A stretch of DNA of 64,000 nt from Candidatus Nitrosopumilus sediminis. Its GTDB lineage: Archaea; Thermoproteota; Nitrososphaeria; Nitrososphaerales; Nitrosopumilaceae. Of the stretch, positions 27,994 to 36,245 are shown piece after piece. Made by a program: the position numbers and the translations under genes. The number at the start of each line of letters is the position of its first letter. Position 1 is the first letter of the stretch. The stretch is taken from assembly GCF_000299395.1 (NCBI RefSeq), contig NC_018656.1, positions 1,426,001 to 1,490,000 on the forward strand, written 5' to 3'. The notes beneath the pieces were generated by a model. It had not been told where the DNA came from. It made no database searches and saw nothing but the letters and a program-made list of their open reading frames with translations.

Positions 27994-28950
27994 TTATTTT
28001 GTCTTAACTGATCTCAATGGTAGATTTTTGTTATATGACTGGACTGTTCCATTTTTTGCTAAGATAGATAGGTGTTTTCTTCTTGCACGTAACGTATTTT
28101 TGAAATTTGACAAATTCCACATTATTGCCCTGAGTCTTGTCTTAGTTCTTGAAAAGTTTCTGTTTTTGATATCTCTAAAAATGATAAAAAATGTCTCTCC
28201 CAAGAAGATGAAGAGAAATGATATTGCATATAATGAATCAAAATTTTTGAGCGCAAAACGTATCCTGCTTCTCTCCATATAGTAGACTTTGTTTTCAGAG
28301 TTTGAGAGTGGAGATACGGCATGCCATACGATAGCACTTGGTATATACATCAAATCATAACCTGCTCTAATCATTCTAGCACACAAGTCAGTTTCCTCAA
28401 AATACAAAAAATAGTCTTTGTCCATCAATCCAATCTTATCTAACACATCACGTCTTACCAGCATTGCAGCTCCACTAAGATAATCAACTTTTGATACTGG
28501 TTCATCATCGTGAAAATTTGTAGGATTTGCAGATAGATGATCTATCTTTGACCATGTGCAAAACACAGCATCCTTTCCATATTTGTCTCCAAGATAGTAC
28601 ATCTTGCCTGTAACAGCTGCAATGTTTGGCTTGTCTTGGACTACATTTACCAATATATGTAGCCAGTCCTTCTCAGCTACTGCATCAGGATTGAAAAGCG
28701 CAACAATTTTCCCAGATGAATTTTTTATTCCAATGTTGTTTCCTTCTGCAAATCCTACGTTTTCTGTGTTTTGGATTATCTTTACTTGCGGATAGTTTTT
28801 CTTTACAAAATCAACTGAATCATCAGATGATGCGTTATCGACAAGAATTATTTCTTGATCTGTAAAAGATTGGGATAATAAAGAATCGATACAGCCTTTG
28901 AGATAATTTTTTGCATTCCAGTTTACTATGATTATTGATACAAATGGCAT
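27994..28950 (-). CDS. Family 2 glycosyltransferase (rhamnosyltransferase-like)
   Basis: 318 residues. V-S-I-I-I-V-N-W-N-A (3-12), V-D-N-A-S-S-D-D-S, E-N-V-G-F-A-E-G-N-N-I-G and F-N-P-D-A (metal-binding region) are typical of WbbL/RfbF-type transferases that often use dTDP-rhamnose. E-E-T-D-L-C-A-R and a hydrophobic segment near residue 245 follow. Nearby rml genes fit rhamnose as donor, which is an inference. Confidence 0.88.
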   Translation of the reverse strand: MPFVSIIIVNWNAKNYLKGCIDSLLSQSFTDQEIILVDNASSDDSVDFVKKNYPQVKIIQNTENVGFAEGNNIGIKNSSGKIVALFNPDAVAEKDWLHILVNVVQDKPNIAAVTGKMYYLGDKYGKDAVFCTWSKIDHLSANPTNFHDDEPVSKVDYLSGAAMLVRRDVLDKIGLMDKDYFLYFEETDLCARMIRAGYDLMYIPSAIVWHAVSPLSNSENKVYYMERSRIRFALKNFDSLYAISFLFIFLGETFFIIFRDIKNRNFSRTKTRLRAIMWNLSNFKNTLRARRKHLSILAKNGTVQSYNKNLPLRSVKTK

Positions 28951-28975
28951 TTCTCATATTTTGGAAAGCCATGCT

Positions 28976-30217
28976 TTAATTGTGATGGTCCATATCAAAG
29001 GGTTCTAGTTTTGCGTATAATTTTTCAAATCTGTTATACCAGGTATTCTTTGAGGCAAATTCCATGCGCTTTTTTTGCAGATCTGGATTGTTTTCGTTTA
29101 CTGCTTTTTTGATGTTCTCAAAATAGTCTTCTTTTGTTGTAGATATATAACATAATTTTGACATTGGGTATAGTTCTGGCATGTCAGTTGCCACTACAGG
29201 CTTGCCTGCTGCCATGTATTCGTAGATTTTGATTGGATGTGTGGCATGAATTAGTGGGGTTTTGCGGAACGGGATCAAACAGACATCAAAGCTGTGCAGA
29301 TACTTTGGAAGCTCAGAATAAGGTCTTTCTCCTAAGAAATGGACATTTTTGAATTCCTTTAGCTTTCTGATGTCAGAACCAAATGTATGACCAATCATTA
29401 CAAACGTATAGTCAGGGCATTTTGTTGCGACATATTCTAAGAGTTCTGTATCAAACCAATCAGCAATTGACCCAAAATAACCAATAATTGGTTTTTTGAA
29501 TTTGGATATAATTGATGAGTCTGGATTTTTGTTGAAGTGATCAAACTCACATGCATTGGGTAAGAATATGTAATTGTTTGTAAACTTCATTGCTTTTTGC
29601 ATCAAATATGATGATGAAACAGTTATCAAATCAGAGTTTGAAAACAAAATTTCTTCTTCTTTAATTCGCTCATCAATCACATTATCAAAAGCTACAAAAT
29701 CATCAAGGCAATCAAAGATTATTTTGAAATCATAATTCTTTTTTATCGCAATAGACATATCTGCCCAAAATGGAAACTGCACATGTTGTATTGCATCAAT
29801 GTTTAGATCATTTTTGAATTTGTCAAAAGATTCAAGAATTGCATCGACATGTTTAGGTTTTAGAACATCTTTGTATATGTCAAAGAATTCAGGGGAATTT
29901 AGTTCTACCTGATAGATATTTTCTTGTATTTGTTTAATCTCGTATGAATTTTGTAGGGTTCTTAAATTCACGGTAAAATAAAACACTCTATGTCCTGCTT
30001 TGGCAAATCTAGACATAAGGTGTTGTGGTCGTTGGTATCTAAAATCCCAGTTAATTATCGGAAAGCATAGTATATCTTTTTTTTCCAGTTTATGAGGAGT
30101 TGCCTTTGCAACTGCATGTTCTAAATCGTTATCAGATTGATATTGGGTAGTTGATCTGAGAAATTTTTTTGGACGAAGTGGTAGTATTTTACCGATTGTT
30201 TTGTCGTATTTGTGCAA
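28976..30217 (-). CDS. Family 1/4 (GT-B) glycosyltransferase, probably 5'-truncated
   Basis: 413 residues with a TTG start at 30217. The core starts with I-L-C-F-P-I-I-N-W-D-F-R-Y-Q-R-P-Q-H, and the C-terminal half has I-I-G-Y-F-G-S-I-A-D-W-F and H-P-I-K-I-Y-E-Y-M-A-A-G-K-P-V-V-A-T (the donor-binding E of GT4 enzymes). The frame stays open for about 40 codons upstream of the TTG and encodes a helical, coiled-coil-like stretch (N-L-E-E-E-A-K-N-L-N-E-A), yet it contains no ATG, GTG or TTG. It ends at a TGA inside the 3' part of the preceding gene. Relatives often carry such a helical N-terminal extension, so this copy may have lost its 5' end. Confidence 0.82.
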   Translation of the reverse strand: MHKYDKTIGKILPLRPKKFLRSTTQYQSDNDLEHAVAKATPHKLEKKDILCFPIINWDFRYQRPQHLMSRFAKAGHRVFYFTVNLRTLQNSYEIKQIQENIYQVELNSPEFFDIYKDVLKPKHVDAILESFDKFKNDLNIDAIQHVQFPFWADMSIAIKKNYDFKIIFDCLDDFVAFDNVIDERIKEEEILFSNSDLITVSSSYLMQKAMKFTNNYIFLPNACEFDHFNKNPDSSIISKFKKPIIGYFGSIADWFDTELLEYVATKCPDYTFVMIGHTFGSDIRKLKEFKNVHFLGERPYSELPKYLHSFDVCLIPFRKTPLIHATHPIKIYEYMAAGKPVVATDMPELYPMSKLCYISTTKEDYFENIKKAVNENNPDLQKKRMEFASKNTWYNRFEKLYAKLEPFDMDHHN

Positions 30218-30270
30218 AGCACGAAATACAAAGCTTTGGTGAATTTCTGTGATTAAATTCTGATAAGTCT

Positions 30271-30642
30271 CTATTGCCTCGTTGAGGTTTTTTGCCTCTT
30301 CTTCAAGATTATGTGTTTGGTCGATAAAGATTTTACAAATGAAGATTCAGGTAAATCTCCAAGATAATCCATGGGCACTTTATTTTTATCAATACGAAGA
30401 TACGGGCTGCCATCAATTGAAAAAGTGTGAATTTCATGGCCTTTTTTCCAGGAATTTTTTCCACTGTAGATTGTAACATAAAATAATCCATTCTTAATAT
30501 CAGAAGCAATTGTTAATCGATCTATGGGTTGACCTTTAGTGATTCCCTGATCTGTATCTTGATGTCTAGTTGCAACAATGATTAGATGTTCAGAATCATA
30601 ACTAACTTCAGAAATTAAATAATCAGCCCATTTCTTTATCAT
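30271..30642 (-). CDS. DUF3892-like protein (123 aa)
   Basis: The first about 100 residues fit the small beta-rich DUF3892 family: Y-L-I-S-E-V-S-Y-D, L-I-I-V-A-T-R-H and the ending Y-L-R-I-D-K-N-K-V-P-M-D-Y-L-G-D-L-P. The function of that family is not known. The last 20 residues are basic and do not look conserved, and they overlap the open upstream extension of the glycosyltransferase frame, consistent with a rearrangement junction here. Confidence 0.6.
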   Translation of the reverse strand: MIKKWADYLISEVSYDSEHLIIVATRHQDTDQGITKGQPIDRLTIASDIKNGLFYVTIYSGKNSWKKGHEIHTFSIDGSPYLRIDKNKVPMDYLGDLPESSFVKSLSTKHIILKKRQKTSTRQ

Positions 30643-30788
30643 AAAAAATAATGATTAATTTCTAGTAATTAAGCGATGATTTTTCGATAATACAAATCGA
30701 AAAATCAATTGAGTATAAATGCATAAGATTCACATCATGCCAGGCTCAAAAAATAGGATTATTACTAGTGGATTTTCAATTGGAATAA

Positions 30789-31172
30789 ATGGAAATATCT
30801 ATCGAACCATGGAAAAAATTGATTATTCATGAAGTAATTGAATACAAATTTGAGGATTGGGTTAAACAAATAGCATTTAGTACAAGGTCATCAGGGGGAG
30901 GAATTCCCACTATGCAATGGACAAATGGAATTGTCTTCTCTCCAGCGAATTTCCCAACAACCAATTCAACAGTAGATGAACAATTGAAAGGCACTCTACA
31001 TTGGTCTTCAGTATCATTTGCAATTAAAGAGAAATTCGAAAAACAGATTGTAAAAGAAAATGCTACAATAAATTTAGTAGATGTTAGTGTAAATGAGATT
31101 TTTAAAGAATTAGCTACTAGTCTAAAAAAACAGTCAAAATATTCTACTGCCAACTCTGACACACCCCAATGA
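30789..31172 (+). CDS. Hypothetical protein (127 aa), first of an accessory pair
   Basis: I do not recognise this protein. It is a mixed alpha/beta protein with W-V-K-Q-I-A-F-S-T-R-S-S-G-G-G near residue 24 and a hydrophilic C-terminus. The stop overlaps the start of the next gene as ATGA, so the two are translationally coupled. The pair is flanked by surface-glycan genes on one side and conserved archaeal genes on the other and has no clear relatives nearby. An overlapping 31-codon ORF from ATG 30737 in another frame leaves the exact start uncertain. Confidence 0.55.
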   Translation: MEISIEPWKKLIIHEVIEYKFEDWVKQIAFSTRSSGGGIPTMQWTNGIVFSPANFPTTNSTVDEQLKGTLHWSSVSFAIKEKFEKQIVKENATINLVDVSVNEIFKELATSLKKQSKYSTANSDTPQ

Positions 31173-31846
31173 ACATCGAAGAGGCAATTGTAAAATGTGA
31201 AATTGCTTTAAAACAAATTAAACAATATGATCCTGATCCATATTATGTTAATTATTTTTTTAATCAATTCATTGTTTCAATAACCCAGATTATTGAAGGA
31301 ATTTTTGAAGAGGCAAATAGAGATTTTGGATTATTTGTATTAGAGCAAATTTCTGAAAAAAAACTTTATGAGAAAGCTAAAATGAAAAATGATGTAAATG
31401 CTATAAAATTTTTGGATTGGTATTCAGAAAAATATATTGAAGAACATAAAAATCCATATCCAGATTTTATTAATAAAATACGTCATTTCAAAAATAAATT
31501 TAATAAATTACCTGAGATTAAAATTATGATTAGGGCATTAGACAGATACAAAGATGATGTTAATCAAGAAATTAAGGTAAATTTGAGTAATGAAAAAATA
31601 AGATCAAAAGATGAATTGCAAATAGAAATTAATAGACAATTACCAATTTTTCTAGAAGTAATTAATCATAAAAGACATGAAAAAAACGAGCCTAAAGTAA
31701 AAGAAAATCAAACTATTACATCAGCATTTACATCTATTGAAAACTATCAAGATATAGAAATAGCATACGCAACAGAAATTTACATTCCAGTAATAAAACG
31801 ATTAGTGGAAGAATCAAGGAAAAAAATTAAAGAATTAATCAGATAA
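31169..31846 (+). CDS. Hypothetical helical protein (225 aa), second of an accessory pair
   Basis: Almost wholly alpha-helical, rich in K, E, I and N, with no cysteines in likely metal sites. Y-D-P-D-P-Y-Y-V-N-Y-F-F-N-Q-F near residue 20 is a notable aromatic patch. It overlaps the previous gene by 4 bp (ATGA). Codon use is more A/T-rich than in the neighbours, which hints at recent arrival. It converges on the next gene with a 12-bp overlap. HEPN-like or scaffold roles are possible but not shown. Confidence 0.6.
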   Translation: MNIEEAIVKCEIALKQIKQYDPDPYYVNYFFNQFIVSITQIIEGIFEEANRDFGLFVLEQISEKKLYEKAKMKNDVNAIKFLDWYSEKYIEEHKNPYPDFINKIRHFKNKFNKLPEIKIMIRALDRYKDDVNQEIKVNLSNEKIRSKDELQIEINRQLPIFLEVINHKRHEKNEPKVKENQTITSAFTSIENYQDIEIAYATEIYIPVIKRLVEESRKKIKELIR

Positions 31847-32503
31847 TCCAAAAACAGAATGTTCAGTTTTCATTTTTATGATTGGTAAATATGAATAGCC
31901 ATGGTCAAAACTATTTGAAAATTCTGGATCTTGACCTTGGTTTCCTTGGTATTTGATAAAATGTTTTGTAGGTTCAGAATCTAATTCTACATAATTGAAA
32001 TTATAGTATATTTCATCCATTTCTAAAGAATTGATGTATCCTATTATCCAAGATTTTTTATGAGGTAAGGCATAAAGTGTAAGATTTTGTTCATCAGGAA
32101 ATTCTGGATCATATGTTAATCGTGCTAAACTACCCAAGTCTTTTACTTTAATTGGATGAAATTGATCAGGTATTTTTTTTGACTTAATAGGTAATGAAGA
32201 AATTTTAGATTCCATATGAACAATAGGTGCATAATGAGAATGGATTTTTGTTGATTCAACAATATCGCAAATCTCTTTTCCTGCAGTTACCTGATATGAA
32301 ACATATCTACCAGTTTTTGGCATTGGGACATAAAAAATCAATAAAGTATTTGCTAGGGTGATACTGCTTGAAAGTATTCTAGAACCATCTAATTCTTGAG
32401 AATATACCCTTTTAGGGTATTCTTGAAATGCACATGCAAATCTTGCTAAATCATCAAAACTTGATAATTCAACAAAACATTCACTCTGTGTAACAGACAT
32501 CAA
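31835..32503 (-). CDS. Hypothetical protein (222 aa)
   Basis: A soluble beta-rich protein I cannot place. It has S-F-D-D-L-A-R-F-A-C-A-F near residue 15, I-H-S-H-Y-A-P-I-V-H-M-E-S-K near 88 and F-N-Y-V-E-L near 172. No signal peptide or membrane helix. It heads away from the next small membrane-protein gene. It seems to be a lineage-specific cytoplasmic protein. Confidence 0.6.
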   Translation of the reverse strand: MMSVTQSECFVELSSFDDLARFACAFQEYPKRVYSQELDGSRILSSSITLANTLLIFYVPMPKTGRYVSYQVTAGKEICDIVESTKIHSHYAPIVHMESKISSLPIKSKKIPDQFHPIKVKDLGSLARLTYDPEFPDEQNLTLYALPHKKSWIIGYINSLEMDEIYYNFNYVELDSEPTKHFIKYQGNQGQDPEFSNSFDHGYSYLPIIKMKTEHSVFGLSD

Positions 32504-32535
32504 GTGATTGTGAATTGATCATAGTTTTATTCTTT

Positions 32536-32739
32536 CTATATTTTGATAATTTTTTGTTTCAAGTTTTTTCTATCAAAGTATTCCATTATAAAATGAAACA
32601 GGATTAGTTTTCCAAAAATAATTAAAGAGATTAAAAATAGTATTGATTCACCTAGATAATACAAATATGTAGTAACTCCAATTGCAGTAATTATTTCAAT
32701 AAAAGTACAGGAACAAAAAAAGAGAAATTTATCTCTCAA
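32536..32739 (-). CDS. Small two-helix membrane protein (67 aa)
   Basis: Two hydrophobic helices (about 8-28 and 31-52) followed by a short basic tail (R-K-N-L-K-Q-K-I-I-K-I). It starts 9 bp after the stop of the phasin-like gene on the same strand, so it is probably co-transcribed. No known family is recognised. Confidence 0.5.
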   Translation of the reverse strand: MRDKFLFFCSCTFIEIITAIGVTTYLYYLGESILFLISLIIFGKLILFHFIMEYFDRKNLKQKIIKI

Positions 32740-32748
32740 TTTACTGAT

Positions 32749-33162
32749 TTATTGGGATTTTGGCCACATTGAAGTCCAAGTTTCAGCAAATTTTTTCATC
32801 ATTTCACCATAAGCATTCATCTGCTCTAATCCAGATGAACTAAGAGCTTTTTGCCAATTTTCTGTAAATTGTTTGAAAGAAGCTGTGTTACTATCATTGA
32901 GAGCTTTCTGCCAATTTTCACCAAATTCTTTGAATGAATTCATTCCTGCTTCATTGAGAGCTTTCTGCCAATTTTCACCAAATAATTTCAGGGTATCAGT
33001 ACTAGATTCAACAGTTGCTTTATCCCAAACTTCATTGAATTTTGATTGCATGTCTTTACTTGCTTTTTGAATTTGTTCAAAAAGAGATTTCCAATTTTCA
33101 AGAGATTTGGTATATTCGGCCCATAAAGAATCCCATTCATTATTTTTTCCTTGTTCGGACAT
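32749..33162 (-). CDS. Phasin-like helical protein with three 19-residue repeats
   Basis: 137 residues, all predicted helix, rich in W, K, Q and E. The middle holds three tandem 19-residue units built on F-[GT]-E-N-W-Q-K-A-L-[NS] (about residues 60-118), visible at DNA level as a 57-bp period. The amphipathic W-containing helices resemble granule-coating phasins and the PhaE subunit of polyhydroxyalkanoate synthase, but the match is only in style. The thioesterase gene next to it would fit an acyl-CoA/PHA context; this is inference. Confidence 0.6.
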   Translation of the reverse strand: MSEQGKNNEWDSLWAEYTKSLENWKSLFEQIQKASKDMQSKFNEVWDKATVESSTDTLKLFGENWQKALNEAGMNSFKEFGENWQKALNDSNTASFKQFTENWQKALSSSGLEQMNAYGEMMKKFAETWTSMWPKSQ

Positions 33163-33216
33163 TAACTAAAGATAGTTTTTACTATTCTTAAATGGATCTA
33201 TGAAAATAAGCACACG

Positions 33217-33705
33217 TTATTTTCGACGATTTTTTAGTCTATTATCCATTCTAATTTTGCCTTCTTCAAATTTTGTTCTGTCATCATCTGTTTTGAGAGA
33301 TAGTTTAGGAACAGGCATTGGCTTTCCATTTTTGTCAAGTGCTACAAATGTAACAAATGCAGTTCCAGTGACAGTTCTAATCCCAGTTACTATATCTTCA
33401 GCTTCCGCTTTAACTTCAATCTCCATTGATGATTTATGAACATAGTTAATTCTGGCATTTAATGTAAGAACATTGCCAACAAAAACAGGTTTCAAAAAAT
33501 TAACACTATCCATAGATACTGTGACTGCATTTGATTGAGAATGTCGTTGAGCAACAATTCCTGCCACCATATCAATATGCTTTAAAATTTCACCACCAAA
33601 TACATTTCCTGCAGGATTAGCATCAGAGGGAAACATTCTGACAATTACTTCAGCATGGGACTCAGACGGACTTTTTTCTTTAATGTGAGAATCTTCTGAT
33701 GACAT
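33217..33705 (-). CDS. Hotdog-fold acyl-CoA thioesterase (YciA/BACH type)
   Basis: 162 residues. The hotdog motif N-P-A-G-N-V-F-G-G-E-I-L-K-H-I-D (about 28-43) contains the catalytic Asp of the acyl-CoA hydrolase family, followed by A-V-T-V-S-M-D-S-V-N-F-L-K-P-V and V-G-N-V-L-T-L-N-A-R. It would cleave acyl-CoA thioesters in the cytoplasm. The charged C-terminal tail is longer than usual. Confidence 0.85.
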   Translation of the reverse strand: MSSEDSHIKEKSPSESHAEVIVRMFPSDANPAGNVFGGEILKHIDMVAGIVAQRHSQSNAVTVSMDSVNFLKPVFVGNVLTLNARINYVHKSSMEIEVKAEAEDIVTGIRTVTGTAFVTFVALDKNGKPMPVPKLSLKTDDDRTKFEEGKIRMDNRLKNRRK

Positions 33706-33759
33706 ATTATCTAATTTACTCCTAAATTTATCCCATTTAATTTAATCAGTCATTTATGG

Positions 33760-35097
33760 TCATTTGAAATATTTTTTTAGTTTAATTTTATCAATTTTGG
33801 GAATTTTTGCTAATTCGAATCCTTCAAGACGTTTAGAAAGCGGCCTTGTTGCATCAATACCCATTTTTGCAGTTTGTAATTTTTGCTGATTACTAGAAGG
33901 ATCAAGACTGGAACCACGTACATTTTTGAGAATTACTAGATCCTTATCTGCTTGAAATCGTGTGGCCATAGCATATTCTACTGATTCAGCATTATTGGGA
34001 TCAATATCTTCGTCAACTACAGTTACTTGTTTTAATGAACGATGAGATTCGAATGTTTTTTTAATAATTTTTTTTGCGTCAGAATCATTTTTCTTTTTAA
34101 TTTGGACTACAGCATGTAACCAATTACATCCTCCATTAGTCATTGAAACTTGTTTGGTCTGAGAGAAAGATTTTTTCAATTCTCCATTCAGTTTTGATTC
34201 AATGGGCATTCCCATTAACAATCGATGTTCTGAATATCCAGAAAGAACATCGTGAAAAATAGGATTATTTCTAAAAAATAAATTTTCAAGTTCGAAAACA
34301 GGTTGAGATCTTTTATGATCATATGTTTGAAGCATTTCAACCATCCATTCAGGATGAGTTTTATCTTGAAGGATTTTTCCTTCCATTACAATTTCAGACC
34401 CAGAAGGTACGTTCAATCCTGAAAAAGGAAGTTTTGCCAAAGTCAATTTTCCATCTAAAAGAGAATTTGCAATATCAATTTCATCTTTACCCCAATCAGC
34501 TTGGTATGCACCAGCTATCGAAATTGCAGGATGTACACCTACAGTAATAGCAATTTTAAGATCTTCACCATGTTCCTTGGCATCCATGAAGCATCTGTGT
34601 AGATGACGACCTTCAACCATTCTTATAGAAAAATGGGTTTTATCAATTGGCATCATTCTATGAAATGAAGAATTTTGTTTTCCTGTTTCAGGGTTTTTTG
34701 CATATGCAATAGATGATGTGATAAATGGACCAGATTCTTTTTCGAAATGAGTTACTATAGGCATAGAAAGTATGTTTTTTGATTTGTTTTCCATGAATTT
34801 TCCTGAAGAAATAATTTTTGGTTTTTTTGCTTTTTTTATCGCTAAAATCACCTTTTGATGAATATTAGATTCAGTACTGCCAACTGCTATTCCAAATCGT
34901 TTTCTAGTACCAACTAAATTAGCAATTAATCTAAAATCGCTTTCTTTAATTTTTTCAAATAATACAGCATGTGAGCCGTCAACCTTAGCTGTTATTCCAG
35001 CAATTTCAAATTTTGTTGAAACAGTATTTTTTACTGTTTTGAGTTCATTAATTTTTTTAATTTGAGAAATATAATTTCTTAAATCACTCATTTTCAA
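33760..35097 (-). CDS. UbiD family decarboxylase
   Basis: 445 residues, a normal UbiD length. M-S-D-L-R-N-Y-I at the start, A-N-L-V-G-T-R-K-R near 78, F-H-R-M-M-P-I-D (the prenylated-FMN-binding region), V-G-V-H-P-A-I and the S-G-L-N-V-P-S-G-S-E-I-V-M-E-G core carry the conserved Glu-Arg-Glu type set. These enzymes reversibly decarboxylate aromatic or unsaturated acids and in archaea may act in isoprenoid or quinone metabolism. The start overlaps the end of the preceding gene by 14 bp. Confidence 0.88.
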   Translation of the reverse strand: MKMSDLRNYISQIKKINELKTVKNTVSTKFEIAGITAKVDGSHAVLFEKIKESDFRLIANLVGTRKRFGIAVGSTESNIHQKVILAIKKAKKPKIISSGKFMENKSKNILSMPIVTHFEKESGPFITSSIAYAKNPETGKQNSSFHRMMPIDKTHFSIRMVEGRHLHRCFMDAKEHGEDLKIAITVGVHPAISIAGAYQADWGKDEIDIANSLLDGKLTLAKLPFSGLNVPSGSEIVMEGKILQDKTHPEWMVEMLQTYDHKRSQPVFELENLFFRNNPIFHDVLSGYSEHRLLMGMPIESKLNGELKKSFSQTKQVSMTNGGCNWLHAVVQIKKKNDSDAKKIIKKTFESHRSLKQVTVVDEDIDPNNAESVEYAMATRFQADKDLVILKNVRGSSLDPSSNQQKLQTAKMGIDATRPLSKRLEGFELAKIPKIDKIKLKKYFK

Positions 35098-35428
35098 TCA
35101 TTTCCATTATTTCAGACATTAAGGCTTTTGCAGTATTAGATTCTAAAGGCTTTTGAATAAAAGTAGAAACTAAAGCAATCCCCCTCATCCTAGTACTTAT
35201 TCGTTCAGCAATAAGTTTTAGAAAAAGAGATTCAGTTCTAGATGGAATAATAGTGGTTGTGATAGGAGTAGGTCCAGTTGCTAATGATACTACCATTGAA
35301 CCTAATTTGTTAGAACCTTCTGTCACTGAAATAAAATAACCATTCTCAAATTTTTGAATTTGTAAAGAAAAATTTCGACTCTCCAAATTTACCATTTTAT
35401 GGAAAAATCCATTTGGAGTGGTCAACAA
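35084..35428 (-). CDS. Hypothetical protein (114 aa), possible proteasome assembly chaperone 3/4-like
   Basis: A small alpha/beta protein. I-S-V-T-E-G-S-N-K-L-G-S-M-V-V-S (about 33-48) recalls the V-T-x-x-G-K-x-G-x-L strand turn of PAC3/PAC4 proteasome chaperones, and an R-x-E-x-L-F-L-K-L-I-A-E-R-I helix follows in the right order. The resemblance is weak and was judged by eye. It is coupled to the UbiD gene by overlap. Confidence 0.5.
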   Translation of the reverse strand: MLTTPNGFFHKMVNLESRNFSLQIQKFENGYFISVTEGSNKLGSMVVSLATGPTPITTTIIPSRTESLFLKLIAERISTRMRGIALVSTFIQKPLESNTAKALMSEIMEMIENE

Positions 35429-35444
35429 GCTATATGAACAAATC

Positions 35445-35897
35445 TTATGCTTTTATTGCTATTGATTCAGTCTTCTGGGAAGATAGAACTTCAGGGTTCT
35501 TTTTGCAATTCTTCTCATGTTTATCAGGATAAACAAAGAGTTTTTCACAATGTTTGCATGGAGTTTTATCTTTGGTTTTAGATTTTGTTGTTTTAGTTTT
35601 AGCAGTTTTAGCTTTTGATTTAGATTTTGCTTTAACAGTTACTTCTTGAACTTCTGATTCAATTTCAGTAGCTGCTGCAGCTTCCATAGAATCAGCCTCA
35701 ACTCTAGCTCGTAATTTTGCTTTATATTTCAAATTACGTGGTTTTGTTCTTAATCTATATCCACAACATGGACACCAAAGTCCTTCCCATTTGATGAATA
35801 TTTCACAAATCTGGCATCGACGTTGTCCAGAAGCATACCTTCCAGTGCCAACAGGCTTTTGAGCCTTATATCTAACACAAATTCCTTTACAAGTCAT
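35445..35897 (-). CDS. Zinc-ribbon protein with lysine-rich linker and second zinc finger (150 aa)
   Basis: The N-terminal half has C-K-G-I-C at 3-7, Y-A-S-G-Q-R-R-C-Q-I-C, and W-C-P-C-C-G-Y-R-L-R-T-K-P-R, a thaumarchaeal zinc ribbon also seen at 57225 and 61119 in this window. A long K/S/T/A-rich linker (about 90-115) joins it to a C-terminal C-K-H-C ... H-x-x-x-C finger. The basic linker suggests nucleic-acid binding. The role is unknown. Confidence 0.75.
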   Translation of the reverse strand: MTCKGICVRYKAQKPVGTGRYASGQRRCQICEIFIKWEGLWCPCCGYRLRTKPRNLKYKAKLRARVEADSMEAAAATEIESEVQEVTVKAKSKSKAKTAKTKTTKSKTKDKTPCKHCEKLFVYPDKHEKNCKKNPEVLSSQKTESIAIKA

Positions 35898-36245
35898 CTT
35901 GGTATTATGTTATAGATTTCTTAACTATATAAGCATGGATCGATATAATTTATAAAAAATTGGAATAAAACTTGAAAATATTTCATATTTGATGTCGATC
36001 AAAATTATAATTTTCAAATAAATACTCAAAAAGTTCAATAAATATGTATAGCTGATTTTAAAACCATATTTTTTGAAAAATTAACATATGGTATTATACA
36101 TGTTTGACAAATAATTTCATATTTTTTCAAAATAATTATAAAATTTGTAAGATACTCATACTTTAATCATACAATAAATTCAAGGTAAACGACAATGTTT
36201 CTAAATAATCATAATTTATGAAAATTTTAATGAAAAATTAAATTT
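35898..36245. other. AT-rich intergenic stretch without a visible gene
   Basis: About 350 bp with very low GC. Both neighbours are on the minus strand: the zinc-ribbon gene reads away from it and the RNase H-fold gene ends into it. It therefore holds the zinc-ribbon promoter (a TATA-like ATATAAG lies near 35919) and the terminator of the RNase H-fold gene. I see no ORF, tRNA, box C/D pair or convincing hairpin. Confidence 0.5.

Noticed and set aside
30737-30832. 31-codon ORF (ATG 30737) just before the first accessory gene
   Set aside because: It overlaps the start of the 127-residue gene in another frame and shows no motif. It could hint at a frameshift, but nothing proves it.
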